A DNA stretch of 64,000 bases from Seiridium cupressi (taxonomy: Eukaryota; Ascomycota; Sordariomycetes; Amphisphaeriales; Sporocadaceae): contig JARVKI010000011.1 in the NCBI GenBank assembly GCA_036674765.1, positions 124,001 to 188,000 on the forward strand. The letters run 5' to 3'. Under the pieces are notes generated by a model. The model was not told the DNA's origin. It made no database searches and saw only the letters and a program-made list of their open reading frames with translations. The stretch's first letter is position 1. The number at the start of each line of letters is the position of its first letter. Below are positions 45,492-56,205 of this stretch, one piece after another. Position numbers and translations under genes: made by a program.

Positions 45492-46733
45492 GCGGATATT
45501 CGACGTTGGTCTGATACTGGAGTATTGATATGACAGGACGAGAAGGATTTGAACGTAGTACAATTTATCTGTGTGTTCAGAATACTCTTTCTGAAGATGT
45601 ATCTTAAAACACTTTCACTGGCCTCTTCCACTTTCTATGAGATTACGAGAAAAGTGATACATATAAGACTTTTTGGTTAACTATCATGATAGTAACTAAA
45701 GTCTGCCTTCCATCTTCTTTTCCATATTGTCTAACTCATTCATGTCAGACGTTTTGAGCCTTTGGAATATAGTACGGCAGGATCTAGAATCATTACATTT
45801 CACGGCTAGGGTAGACTCCTCCTAAAGCTTTCATTACGAAAGCTCAGCCGTAAAGATCCCCCTTCATTAAATGGCAACCCGAACCTACATGCAGTGTGTG
45901 TAGATATGGTACGTTGGAGATCCAGCCTCAATCACCGTGTACTGTGAACACCTCAAACTTGGACAATGAGGATGTCACAGTGTCAGGCTTTCTACATGAC
46001 CGTACTAATCAATATCAGGTAGCTTCGGTACAGAAAGAATATGAACTCAATTTAAATCACTAGCGATGCACGTGTCTCACTGTAGACGGAGTAACTATAA
46101 GCGAATTCGGGCCTCAGTTGTGGTCCGAAACTCCGGATGGTGTGAGACAGACACAGACATAGACACAGACACCTCCCGCCGGAAGAGTTTTGAGGTTGGA
46201 CATCTCCCAAACTTACACGAAAAGTCAGGTCACATCACATATGTTACTAAACATTACACCATTGGTTGTTGTGTGTAATGTAATATCTGACGTCGATATT
46301 GGCCTGAATGCATTTGCACCCGGTAGCTGTGATCGGAGTCTAGTAGTCAACTTACAATCCAGAAGGAGCTCCGGTATATCACCTTTTCCTAGTCGGGCTA
46401 TGGGGTACCTTGGTGGAGCGCTTCCAAAACAAGCGTTAATATTTCAGAGTCCGGAACAAGTCTGCAGTCTTGTTATCGTCATCGGCACCTCGCAGGTATC
46501 CAATTGCGAACATTGTGAAGGAGGATCGGCGCAAGTGAATCTAATCGGCAAAGTCAAAATCCATCTAAGGAGGCAAACATCATCTTCATTGTTGGTAGAT
46601 ATTCGGGTTCATGGAGAGACATGACGTAGGCAGCCTCGCCGAGATCCTACTCATTACTTAAAGTGAGGTCGCTTGCTGATTACTGATACTGTCTGAGCCA
46701 CCGCAAATACTCGTACGAATCCACGAATCTGCA
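45492..46733. promoter_or_regulatory. Upstream region of A-T-R copy 2
   Basis: 1.24 kb between two plus-strand cluster genes, with no gene seen. CGGAG/CTCCG elements occur at 46087-46091, 46131-46135, 46334-46338 and 46369-46373. A short GACACA microsatellite lies at 46146-46172. The regulatory reading is an inference. Confidence 0.35.
46146..46172. repeat. GACACA-type microsatellite
   Basis: About 27 bp of imperfect GACACA/GACATA repeats in the upstream region of A-T-R copy 2. Confidence 0.7.
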
Positions 46734-49700
46734 ATGGCACACCTTACCAGCAAGTACATTGAACAGATTTATGAGTCCTTCGGTGATCTCAAGGTACTCG
46801 ATGACATTATCCAACACCGTGCTAAGGATAATCCGCCAGCCTCTATTCTCGGCTACCCCAGCAGCGATGACTCGCCCGATAAATACGAAAAGTTCACAGG
46901 CAAAGACCTGGACGTTTTCATCGATGCCGCCGCCAAGTACTACTTAGAAGCTGGCCTGAAACCGGTAGGAGACAATGGCATACTCGTTTGCTCATTGGTG
47001 TTGACACTGGACAGAATACTAGGGAAGTTATTGGAATCTTCGCTGCGTCCAACGTCGACTTCGTTGTTACTTTCTTCGCCCTGAGTCGCTTGGGATACAC
47101 CGTCCTCTGTCTATCTCTCAGACTAGCACACGTGGCGATCACCAATCTTCTCAAACAGACCAACTGCGGAACAATTGCCCACGGCAACACTCAACAGATA
47201 GGAGCTACCATTGCAAGTGTTGGAGTAGAAGTTGCTCTTAAGTCTGTGGCTCTTCCGGATCGCACCATCTATGGCGTCTCACGGCCGGACACGGAATCGC
47301 GATTCGTACGCGAGTTCGACCGCGATAGCGAGACGAAGGAAATTGCCCTTATCATGCACAGCTCAGGATCGACAGGCCTACCTAAGCCAGTTTTTCTAAG
47401 TCACCAAAATGTTCTTACTCACGCGGTACAAGGAACTGGCCTAGACAACTTTGGTGCACTTCCGTTGTACCACATGTACGGGATCTCGACCACGCTCCAA
47501 GCCATGTACATGGCGAAGACAGCAAGTTTGATAAGCGCCACTCTTCCCATGACAGCAGAGAACCTTGTGGCTGCCATGGATGCGATACGCCCAGAGGTCA
47601 TACACGCCGTCCCCTATGCTCTCGGCCTCGTGGTTGAGCACGAACGCGGCCTCGAATGCTTAAAGAATGCCAAGATTGTAACGGCGGCCGGGGCTCGTAC
47701 TCCTGATCAGCTAGGAGATTACTTGGTTCAGAAAGGTGTCAATTTTGGTGTCGTATTTGGAACGTATGTGATGGAAGCTTTGACGTCCTGACCCTACTCA
47801 AAACTAACTCCAAATAGTACAGAGGCCGGGCTTCTCGGCGATACAATGCGTCGAGAAGAGGGCGATAGAACCTGGAATTACGTCCGCATTTATTCCAATA
47901 TCAGAAACTCTATTTGCATGGATCCCATCGGCGATGGACAATACGAAGCGGTGTACTTGAAGAGCCATCCAGGTCTTTGCACCTCGAATTCAGACAACCC
48001 AGCTCCTGGTTCCTGGCGCTCAAAAGATGTTTTCATTCCACACCCTGCAATTACGGACGTTTGGAAGTACGTCACTCGTCTAGATGACCGAGTCACCCTA
48101 AGCAATGGGGAGAAGGTGCTTCCGTTGCCGATCGAAGGTCGCGTTCGTCAAGTAGATATGGTCCGTGAAGCTGTGGTTGTTGGTGTCGACCGCCCAGTGC
48201 CAGGCCTGATACTCTTCAGGGATAAAACTGCCGATGATATTGTAGACGAAGATTTGATTGAGAAAGCATGGGTAGCAATCGCAGATGCCAATGCTGGCGC
48301 CGAGACCTTCTCCCAAATAATGAGAGAAATGATTACGGTTCTGCCATCAGATGTTGATTACCCCAAAACGGACAAAGGCAGCATCATCCGCGGGCAAATC
48401 TACCGAAAGTTCGAAGAGACAATAAGAAAGATGTATGAAAAACTGGAGGGCGGCGCTCAGGGCGCGCTTCGGCCAGATCTCGCTGGTATCGAATCATTCT
48501 TGAAACAAGCATATCAGGATATCGTCGGTGTCACCCTGGAGGCAGATGTCGATTTCTTCACTGCTGGAATCGATAGTCTGAAAGCTATTCAGATGCGACA
48601 CGTCATCCAGCAACATCTGGACCTTGGAGGCAACGAATTGAGCATCAACGTTGTCTATGAGCAGGGGAATATCAGAAATCTGTCCACATACCTACTATCC
48701 CTTCGCGAGGGTGGTGGCAACGTGCACATGGATGAAACACCACTCATGAAGGACCTTATCACTAAGTACTCTCACTTTGGAGATAGTGTGGTACGTTTTT
48801 CTCCTGAACATCCTCATAAACTCAAACTAACATTAAAAAGATATTGACCGGAGCAACCGGTTCGCTAGGTGCTCACATATTGGCGCAACTAGTTGAACGA
48901 TCCGAGATGAGGAAGGTATACTGTCTTGGTCGAGGAGAGAACCTGCGGGCCAGGGTTTTCCAGTCACTGGAGTGGCGAGGTCTTAAACTCCGACATTCGG
49001 ACAAGTCCAAGGTCGTAGCCCTCTCGGCCAACCTCGACCAAGAAGATTTGGGGCTTGAAGACGGGCAGCTGGAGCTCTTTAAGAGTGAGGTCTCGCTGAT
49101 AATCCACTTGGCGTGGCCCGTAAACTTCAACATTCAGCTCCAAAGCTTTGAGGCCCACCTCGCCGGCTTGAATAAGCTGCTCACCCTTTCACAGGCCGTA
49201 TATCGTTCAGAACCGGCAAGGATATTCTTCGCGTCGTCAATCTCGACGGCAGAGAATACAACCGCACCGGCTGTCATTCCAAATGCTCCCATCCAGGATT
49301 TTAAACAAGCTTCCGATATGGGATACGCCCAATCCAAGCTCGTCGGTGAGCATATGGTACTGAATGCCGCCCGCAAAGGGGCGCGAAGCTACATACTTCG
49401 GATTGGACAAATCGTAGGCGACAGGAGGAACGGTGTGTGGAACGACAACGAGTTTATCCCATCCATGATCCGGTCGGCACTCTCCATGAAGACCCTTCCC
49501 GATCTGCATGAGCAATGTTCCTGGCTCCCAGTAGATACGCTTGCAACCGCGATCCTAGAGCTCGACCATACTTTGCAAGTGGCACCCAGACCTTGTATGG
49601 TCGATCCGTTTAGCCCGCCTATTGTATACAATATGGTCAACCCCCATGTGTTCTCATGGGGTCAACTACTAGACCAGCTGCATTCGTCTGGGCTAGACTT

Positions 49701-49986
49701 CAAAGCTGTGCCAACCGAGGAGTGGCTGCGACGCCTGCGAGAGAGCGCATCACACGTCGGTGAGGAGAAGACGAACCCTGCAGTCAAGCTCGTGGACCAC
49801 TTTGAGCAACGCTACTTGACAAGTAACGGTGCCACTACCAATGACCCCAGTACCGACGGGATCACATTCGATACAAAGGCCGTCCAACGCGACACTGAAA
49901 TCCTACGTGAGCCACCAGATGTTATAAAAGACGGCCATGTGAACAAATTTATCTCTACATGGTTGGAGCAGTGGACTAAGACTTGA
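46734..49986 (+). CDS. NRPS-like adenylate-forming reductase (A-T-R), copy 2
   Basis: Four exons, 46734-46964, 47015-47763, 47818-48790 and 48841-49986, give 1,032 aa. The first intron (50 bp, GTAGGA...GACAG) is supported because it joins YYLEAGLKP to NTREVIGIFAASNVDFVVTF in frame; without it the frame breaks. The others are GTATGT...ATAG (phase 2, restoring FGTTEAGLL) and GTACGT...AAAG (phase 0). Adenylation motifs: SSGSTGLPK (193-201), FGTTEAG (325-331), and an unusual A7 region KYVTRLDDRVTLSNGEK (from 410). Phosphopantetheine serine 580 lies in GIDSLKAIQ. The reductase domain has TGATGSLG (654-661) and YAQSK (813-817). There is no condensation domain. The adenylation domain differs strongly from copy 1, which suggests a different acid substrate rather than a recent duplicate. 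Confidence 0.92.
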
Positions 49987-50367
49987 GGGTATGAGAATCG
50001 AGTGGGGTAACATCAGATCGAAGTAGTAGCACGACTCTGGTACAGAATGTGGCTTGATACAGCGAATAGTGAATTGTCAAACGACGTTATAATCTCTAAA
50101 ATTCCTTTGCCCCTTTCCTTACTCAAGTATCAAAATGTTGGAGAATTGGACAACATCTAAAACAGAGAGACAAAACGGATGAACTGCAGAGATAGATCTG
50201 ATAGGTTAATGTGAATATCCATGCGGTGTAGCCTTTAAATGAAAATGAAGTAAAACATAAAATCAAAATAGCAGCTCTATTCGCATGCCTTTAATTTCGT
50301 CTTTGCGGACATTTCTATAACACAGTTTACATAGGAAAAGGTCGCGGATAACGCTTCTGTGATCTCA
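49987..50367. terminator. Convergent 3' region, A-T-R copy 2 / GMC oxidoreductase
   Basis: 381 bp, moderately AT-rich, between converging stop codons. No gene was seen. Confidence 0.35.
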
Positions 50368-52330
50368 CTAGTAACAGTTGCCTGCAATATCGCAAGCTAT
50401 CTTCTCGGCAAGAGCGTCTAGGATAGAATTAGCCAACGATTATCTGGGGAAACGTCTAAAGTTCGATTGAAAGCATGACTCACAGACTATTGCCATAGGA
50501 TGGCCTGGGTTTATGGAAGGAAACGCAGCTGCATCTGCAACGCGCAGACCTTTCACACCAATAACCCGACCTTTGGTGTCAACAACGGCCTTGGGATCGT
50601 CGACCTTGCCCATGGTGCACGTACTGACCGCGTGCCAGATGGTGTTGGACTGTCCACGTATGAACTGCTCAATCTGCTTGTCCGTGGTTACGTTTGCTCC
50701 GGGGAAGTATTCGTCGCCTATTACGAAGCTCTGCATAGCTTTAGTGGCATAGAACTCACGCACCCGCTTGAAGCCAGCAATGGCAACATCAACATCGGCT
50801 TGGCTGGTCAAGTATCCTGGATTGATGAGCGGTGCGTCATGGGTGTTGGCCGACCTGATTGTAAGGTCGCCTCGCGACTGAGGTGCTACCACAGCAACAG
50901 CCATAGTAGCATAGTTGAAGCCATCATTTGGATCGCTATGCCTCGAGTCGACTTGCGGTCCGAGGAAAGATGATATTGCGAGGTATTCGACCTCGGGCCA
51001 GTCGTCTGGGACGGCATTCAACTTGCCCAGCGTTGAATTTGACCAGCTGGCTCTTAGACGTTGTGGAATCTTCTCGAACCCCAAAACGTCCGTCACGGGG
51101 CTCGTGTACATTCCGGCTGCCTCTTCAACATACAGTCTCTGTTGTTCTGCCGCAAACTTGGGATCTTGTAAAGCCGAAATTGTAGGGGCGTTGACGCGGT
51201 ACGAGATACCGAAGAACAGATGATCTTGCATATTCTGTCCGACACCGGGCCTGGCTGCGACCACAGGGATATCTAGCGACTGGAGAGTATCCTCTGGCCC
51301 AACACCAGATACCATGAGAAGCTGTGGGGACCCAATCACTCCGGCAGTCAAGACAATTTCCTTCCTAGCGGATAAAACGTATTTAAGACCTTCTGTTTCG
51401 ACAATGACAGCTGTAGCTTTCTTCCTTCCGTCGAAAGTAATTCTTTTTGCCATAGTTTGCGGGTGGAGGAAATATTGTGGGTTTTCTAGGGTCGATTGAA
51501 GAAAGGATGTTTCCGAGGACTCCCGTGTCATCTTCTCGGCGTTGAGGTTGAAGTTCACGTAGGATTGCCCAATTAACTTCCCACTCAACATGCCTTGAAT
51601 GACAGGTAGATCGATTTGCTTCAGTCCCTCGACCGCCCATGTACCGAAAGCCTGGGCGTAATGTGACCAGGTAAGCGAGACAGGGCCTTTGCCATTACCA
51701 ACAACCGCTCTGTCGTATTTAGGGGTCGAGTTGGCAAAGCGCAAGTTCATATCGGGTGCCGTGAAATTGACGCTTTTTTCATACCATGGAAGGAATTTGT
51801 TCCACTCGAAGCTGTCGTCCCCTAGTTGATCGGCCCACTGCCGATGCATTCCTTTTGTGCCTCTGTGGTGAACCATGTAGTTTCTTGCTGAGCAGCCACC
51901 GAAGGTCTTCCCCCTCGCATAATGTATTGATTGATTCAAGAAGCCCTATTGGAACATTTAGTATTTCTACCATCGTGAGTCCAAATTAACGTACAGGCTG
52001 AGGGGTAGTAAAATAACCCCAATCGATGAGTGGCTGCCAGTCGTCACGGCCCTTCCCGGAAAACGCCCCATCTGTTGCAGGGACTTGACTGAGATTTCCA
52101 TTGTTGATCTCGTAGAAAGATCCTGCCTCTATGACGGCAACAGTGCCAACTTTTTGTTCTATCAGCCTACTCGCGATTGTGAGTCCGGCATTACCACCCC
52201 CAACAACGATATAATCGTACGTGACGTTGTCTCCAGGAATACCGAAATTAGAACCTAAAAGGTTCTGAGAAAAGGCAGAGATTACCAGTGAGGCTGCTGA
52301 AACAGCCTCCAGAATCCGTTTGGCAAACAT
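50368..52330 (-). CDS. Secreted GMC-family FAD oxidoreductase
   Basis: Three exons, 52330-51995, 51945-50484 and 50417-50368, give 615 aa. Introns are GTACGT...ATAG (phase 0) and GTGAGT...CTAG (phase 1). The last exon codes only 17 residues (YALAEKIACDIAGNCY) and completes the typical GMC C terminus. An N-terminal signal peptide is visible (basic MFAKR, then a hydrophobic AVSAASLVISAF). The FAD-binding signature is DYIVVGGGNAGLTIASRLIE (about 39-58), followed by IEAG, the GMC motif ARGKTFGGCSARNYM and the second signature TAGVIGSPQLL. Two histidines are expected at the active site: WHAVSTCTMG and NPGHPM. GMC enzymes oxidise alcohols or sugars using O2 or quinones. Patulin synthase (PatE) is a secreted GMC enzyme in a metabolite pathway, so a late oxidation outside the cytosol is a fair guess. 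Confidence 0.93.
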
Positions 52331-53844
52331 TGTTCAATCAAAACGTATCGTGACGAAGGGGGTTCGACGACGGTAAATGATCAGGAGGCGCAAATGACGA
52401 CTGACGAGGGCTACAGATCTCTCAGAAGCTTCTTTCAGCGGCCGTAACTATATAGAAATATTTATACAGCTCCATACTCCATCCTTCTGCTGCGCCGTAG
52501 CCCTCCTGATCACGACACTGCCACTATCATTTCAATAGTCTGCTGTTATGCCTTGAGTTAGCGTGTATTGAGGATGTATATGGGATCAGAATCCTACGGG
52601 CATGTATCTGTTATTAGTATTTTGTTGGGTTCAATCTACTCAGCTCCATGGCGAGGCAGCGAATGGTTGCCCAGCAAGAGGGATTCTTGATTGTGCAACT
52701 GTGGCTTGGTCATATGACAAGTATAGCCGTCTTGAGTGGGTTTCAGGATGCCTGACACTTAAGACTTATTACCTACAATCTATGTATATCTTCGTTCTCT
52801 GAGAGAAACTAGCCATCTATTCGTTGTCAGCCATACGCAGACCCCAACATGTCTCATATTTTACAAGGGCGAGTCAGGATGCTTCCCACATGCCTACACA
52901 ACAAGTGGCTATGACTGATTGGGCGTGCCCAAGCCATATGAAGCTGAATGCAGACCGAATGATGGCTGATAGTGGCTGATGATCCAAAAGCAAGTCCGAG
53001 GTATGGCCCAAACCAAGCTGCTAAGAACCCGGAGCTATGGTGAATCACACGAGATGGGATTCAGCGTGTCTTGAGAGACTATTTACGTGGCCTCGAGCCC
53101 AAATCATGTGATTATGCTGAGGGGTGTCGAGAAGTGCAGTGTGATGATGCCATTTCCCATGTAATTGAATGGCGTATTTGTGTTAATCTCTACGTAAATT
53201 CCCTGCAGGATCTGTGTCGCCGGCGTGCATGTGTACCACAGACAGTCCTTGTTACACATGAATTGGCCACAATAGAAACGGCTCGGGCCCTCGGGAACCG
53301 AATCACAGGATCTCAGGAATTGACCAGCAATGCAGCCGGTTATGACTAATGGCATGGCAGACACATTCGCGTGGTAAACAGATCGGCGTCGAAAGTTTAT
53401 CAACTAATACAGAGGCAGAGTAAGCATCGCTCAATGGAGAGCTCCGAGGCCTGCCCGAGGTATCTTTGTACCTGGATGTTCGGATCTCACACTGTCTGGT
53501 TCCACAGCCGCTGCCGGCTACCCAACAACGATCCTGCTTCCGCGTAAGGCTGTCTTGGCGCTCTACATAGGACAGGAGCTAGGTGGAATGCCTCGCCATG
53601 TATATACACCCTCCAGATGTAAGCCGCCGCCGCCGCCGCATGTTGAAGTCGTACAGCAGCCATAACAGGTGCTTTTGAGGACCAGATGAAGATTCTGGAT
53701 GTTGGTGCGTAGCACAGCATAATAGACATCACGTGAGGCTGACGGCTAGGTGCGCCTTGATCTAGATATGGTGCCGTCGATTGATCCTCGTCCTCTGATG
53801 TATCATCGGTTTATCCCCAGTGGTACCTCTGATCAGCTACCGGT
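52331..53844. promoter_or_regulatory. Divergent region, GMC oxidoreductase / cluster regulator
   Basis: 1.5 kb between genes transcribed apart. It has CGGAG/CTCCG elements near 53028-53033 and 53438-53442 and a short GCC repeat at 53623-53639. Small open frames here look non-coding. Confidence 0.35.
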
Positions 53845-56205
53845 ATGTTTACCACTTTCGATAGTACGAATCACCCCACTGCCGGGTCTAGCACCTCCGA
53901 CACACCCCCTAACCGATCCCCGGTCCCTCAATCGCGGCCAAAACGAAATCAAGTATCCAAAGCTTGCGACTGGTGTCGAATACATCGAGTTAGGTGCGAC
54001 AATGAGTTCCCGTGCTCGAATTGCAAATCGAGGGGAAGGCAATGCAACGGCGTGGGCAAAGTCTCGACACTTCCCCAGGCCTACCGGGAGATAGAACGCT
54101 TAAAAAAGCGAATAGAAGACCTAGAAACAGAGATAGGGAATGTGAAGTCAAAATCAAAGGCCGAGGTCGAGGCTCAGAAGCTACAAACCGTGCCGCATGA
54201 TGATGCCTTTGCCAGTGATTCTAGACACACCGAGCCTGCCGTTGCTGGCAAACGGTCTGGGGATGGCATTCATATCAGCACAGGTCGCTCAACGCAGAAA
54301 ACGTGGTTTGGCCCTTCTTCTCTGTTCGATTTCATGGGGCGGATGAATGCTTTCTTGGGTACAGCACTTGAGCAAGCTCGTCAACCTAACCGCATGCTTC
54401 CTGATTCTGCCAGTCAGCTACTCGACGTGCCCGCGCACGCCAACGAGATTGATCAGGACCGCGAGCGCAGACCAGTGGCTATTCAAGGTGAGGTTGACGC
54501 CAGGAGTGATTTCCTGACCCCAACGCAAGAAGAATACTTCCTCGGTCTGTTCTGGCAGTCTTACCATCCCATCTACCCCATTCTCGACGAAACCGAGTTC
54601 AAAGAGCACTATCAATCGCTATGGTTAACTTCGAACACGGGGAGAAAGCCTTCAGCTCTCGTGGACATTGTGCTTGCTTTATGTATGCAACATGGTATGG
54701 CATTGCTTCCTAACGTTGGGCGAGCGGCGAGCCCGGCGTCGAGAGCTAACGTCGACACGGATGATGCGACAATCGCGGGACGTTGGTATTATCGCCGCTG
54801 TCAGACGCTGCTGACCAGTGAACTCGAGACACCCACCATCTCGACGCTGCAGTGCCATATACTTTGTTCCCTATACTTGCACTGCGCATCTTTTCACAAC
54901 ATGGCGGATAATGCGTGCGGGATTGCCTCGCGGACAGCATATATGCTGGGGCTCCACCTGGAACCGTCCCTGGGCATGCCATTACGGGAAAGAGAAATGA
55001 GAAAACGGTTGTGGTGGACGCTGTATACCCTAGAGAGCAAAATGAGTATGAAGCTAGGCCGGCCCTTTCTTCTGTACGGATTCAATACGACTTGTTCCTT
55101 TCCGGACGATCGTCACGAGGTCGCGTCTCTTTCAGGATCTAGCTTTGCCCCAATAGGATCAAACGCCACCTGGTTGACTTGGACTAACTGCAACACGAAG
55201 CTCGTTCTGGCGGCTCGAGTAACTCATGTCGCCTTTCACGCCCAAGAGCCAAGCACTTCAACTGCTGCCACTAACACCGAAGTCACTACGGTAAACGACG
55301 ACAGAATCACCGAGGCTCATGCCGAGTTCCTGACATCTCATATGTCAAAACTGGAGCAATGGGCACAGAGTGTGCCAGAAGCTTTGAGGACAAAACGCCA
55401 GAACACCACAGGTCCGTTTTCCACAGACTGCGCGCCCTTGACTATCGAACAGTTTGAGCCAATATGGCTACAGCGTCAACGATTCCTTTTGGAACTCGAA
55501 TATCACAACCTTTGCGCAAATCTTTATCGTCCATTCATATCGTTTCTGAAGCCTACTGGACCGACGCCGGTTGCCGATAGCATCGCAATCAAGTGTGCCG
55601 ATCATGCTATAGCCCTATCACAAACGATGCACCAAGTTGTCTCAACAACTTCCATCTTGGCGGGCTGGCATGAAGCATTCCAATGGCAATGGAATGCTGC
55701 AATGACTCTTATCGGCTTCATGTTGGCATATCCACAGGACAACATGATTCATGCGGCGAGAAGCGCTATTGAACTTTCCATCTTCGTTTTCGACACCTTC
55801 GGCCATAGTTTCGCCACAGCAGCAAGCGCGGCCAACATTGTCCGCGAGCTCAGCGTCATCGTAGACCTGCGCGCCGAACAGGCGAATCACAATGTGCAGA
55901 TGATCATGAAGGAGACCAATGTCATACAAGTTGAGCAAGTTTCAGCCAACAACACGACACAAATGACCTCGATAGAAACGACTGACGTTGTGACTAGCGC
56001 TTCTCATGCCGCAGCCGGACCGCAACAAACCATGGAGGGATTCGAGGGCGCGGACGACGGTACTGCTACGGCACTCCAGGGAATTCTAGCTCAGTCGATT
56101 GATTCCATGTTGGGGATGGAGACTTACAATTCGTTTGGCAGTGATTTAGAGGCATACATGTCAAACATGAATGGGAGCACATCGAATCCCTGGCCATTCC
56201 AGTAA
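53845..56205 (+). CDS. Zn2Cys6 transcription factor, likely cluster regulator
   Basis: Single exon, 786 aa. The zinc cluster is C41, C44, C51, C57, C60 and C67 (C-x2-C-x6-C-x5-C-x2-C-x6-C) within SKACDWCRIHRVRCDNE. A linker and a coiled-coil dimerisation segment (about 80-115, AYREIERLKKRIEDLETEI) follow. The fungal-specific middle homology domain spans about 230-500 (YHPIYPILDETEF, MRKRLWWTLYTLESKMSMKLGRPFLL). The C-terminal third is helical and then acidic and Thr/Asn-rich. The basic LPQAYREIERLKKR layout is shared with sugar-utilisation and pathway-specific regulators. Its position between the GMC and alcohol dehydrogenase genes makes it the obvious candidate activator of the cluster, binding CGG half-sites. 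That role is inferred from position. Confidence 0.88.
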   Translation: MFTTFDSTNHPTAGSSTSDTPPNRSPVPQSRPKRNQVSKACDWCRIHRVRCDNEFPCSNCKSRGRQCNGVGKVSTLPQAYREIERLKKRIEDLETEIGNVKSKSKAEVEAQKLQTVPHDDAFASDSRHTEPAVAGKRSGDGIHISTGRSTQKTWFGPSSLFDFMGRMNAFLGTALEQARQPNRMLPDSASQLLDVPAHANEIDQDRERRPVAIQGEVDARSDFLTPTQEEYFLGLFWQSYHPIYPILDETEFKEHYQSLWLTSNTGRKPSALVDIVLALCMQHGMALLPNVGRAASPASRANVDTDDATIAGRWYYRRCQTLLTSELETPTISTLQCHILCSLYLHCASFHNMADNACGIASRTAYMLGLHLEPSLGMPLREREMRKRLWWTLYTLESKMSMKLGRPFLLYGFNTTCSFPDDRHEVASLSGSSFAPIGSNATWLTWTNCNTKLVLAARVTHVAFHAQEPSTSTAATNTEVTTVNDDRITEAHAEFLTSHMSKLEQWAQSVPEALRTKRQNTTGPFSTDCAPLTIEQFEPIWLQRQRFLLELEYHNLCANLYRPFISFLKPTGPTPVADSIAIKCADHAIALSQTMHQVVSTTSILAGWHEAFQWQWNAAMTLIGFMLAYPQDNMIHAARSAIELSIFVFDTFGHSFATAASAANIVRELSVIVDLRAEQANHNVQMIMKETNVIQVEQVSANNTTQMTSIETTDVVTSASHAAAGPQQTMEGFEGADDGTATALQGILAQSIDSMLGMETYNSFGSDLEAYMSNMNGSTSNPWPFQ

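Noticed and set aside
46190..46624. 144-codon frame between the aldo-keto reductase and A-T-R copy 2
   Set aside because: No recognisable motif. The region is better explained as promoter DNA.
46965..47014. Apparent frameshift near the start of A-T-R copy 2
   Set aside because: A 50-bp GTAGGA...ACAG intron with a TTGAC branch-like site joins the two frames in phase and restores conserved sequence, so no break needs to be assumed.
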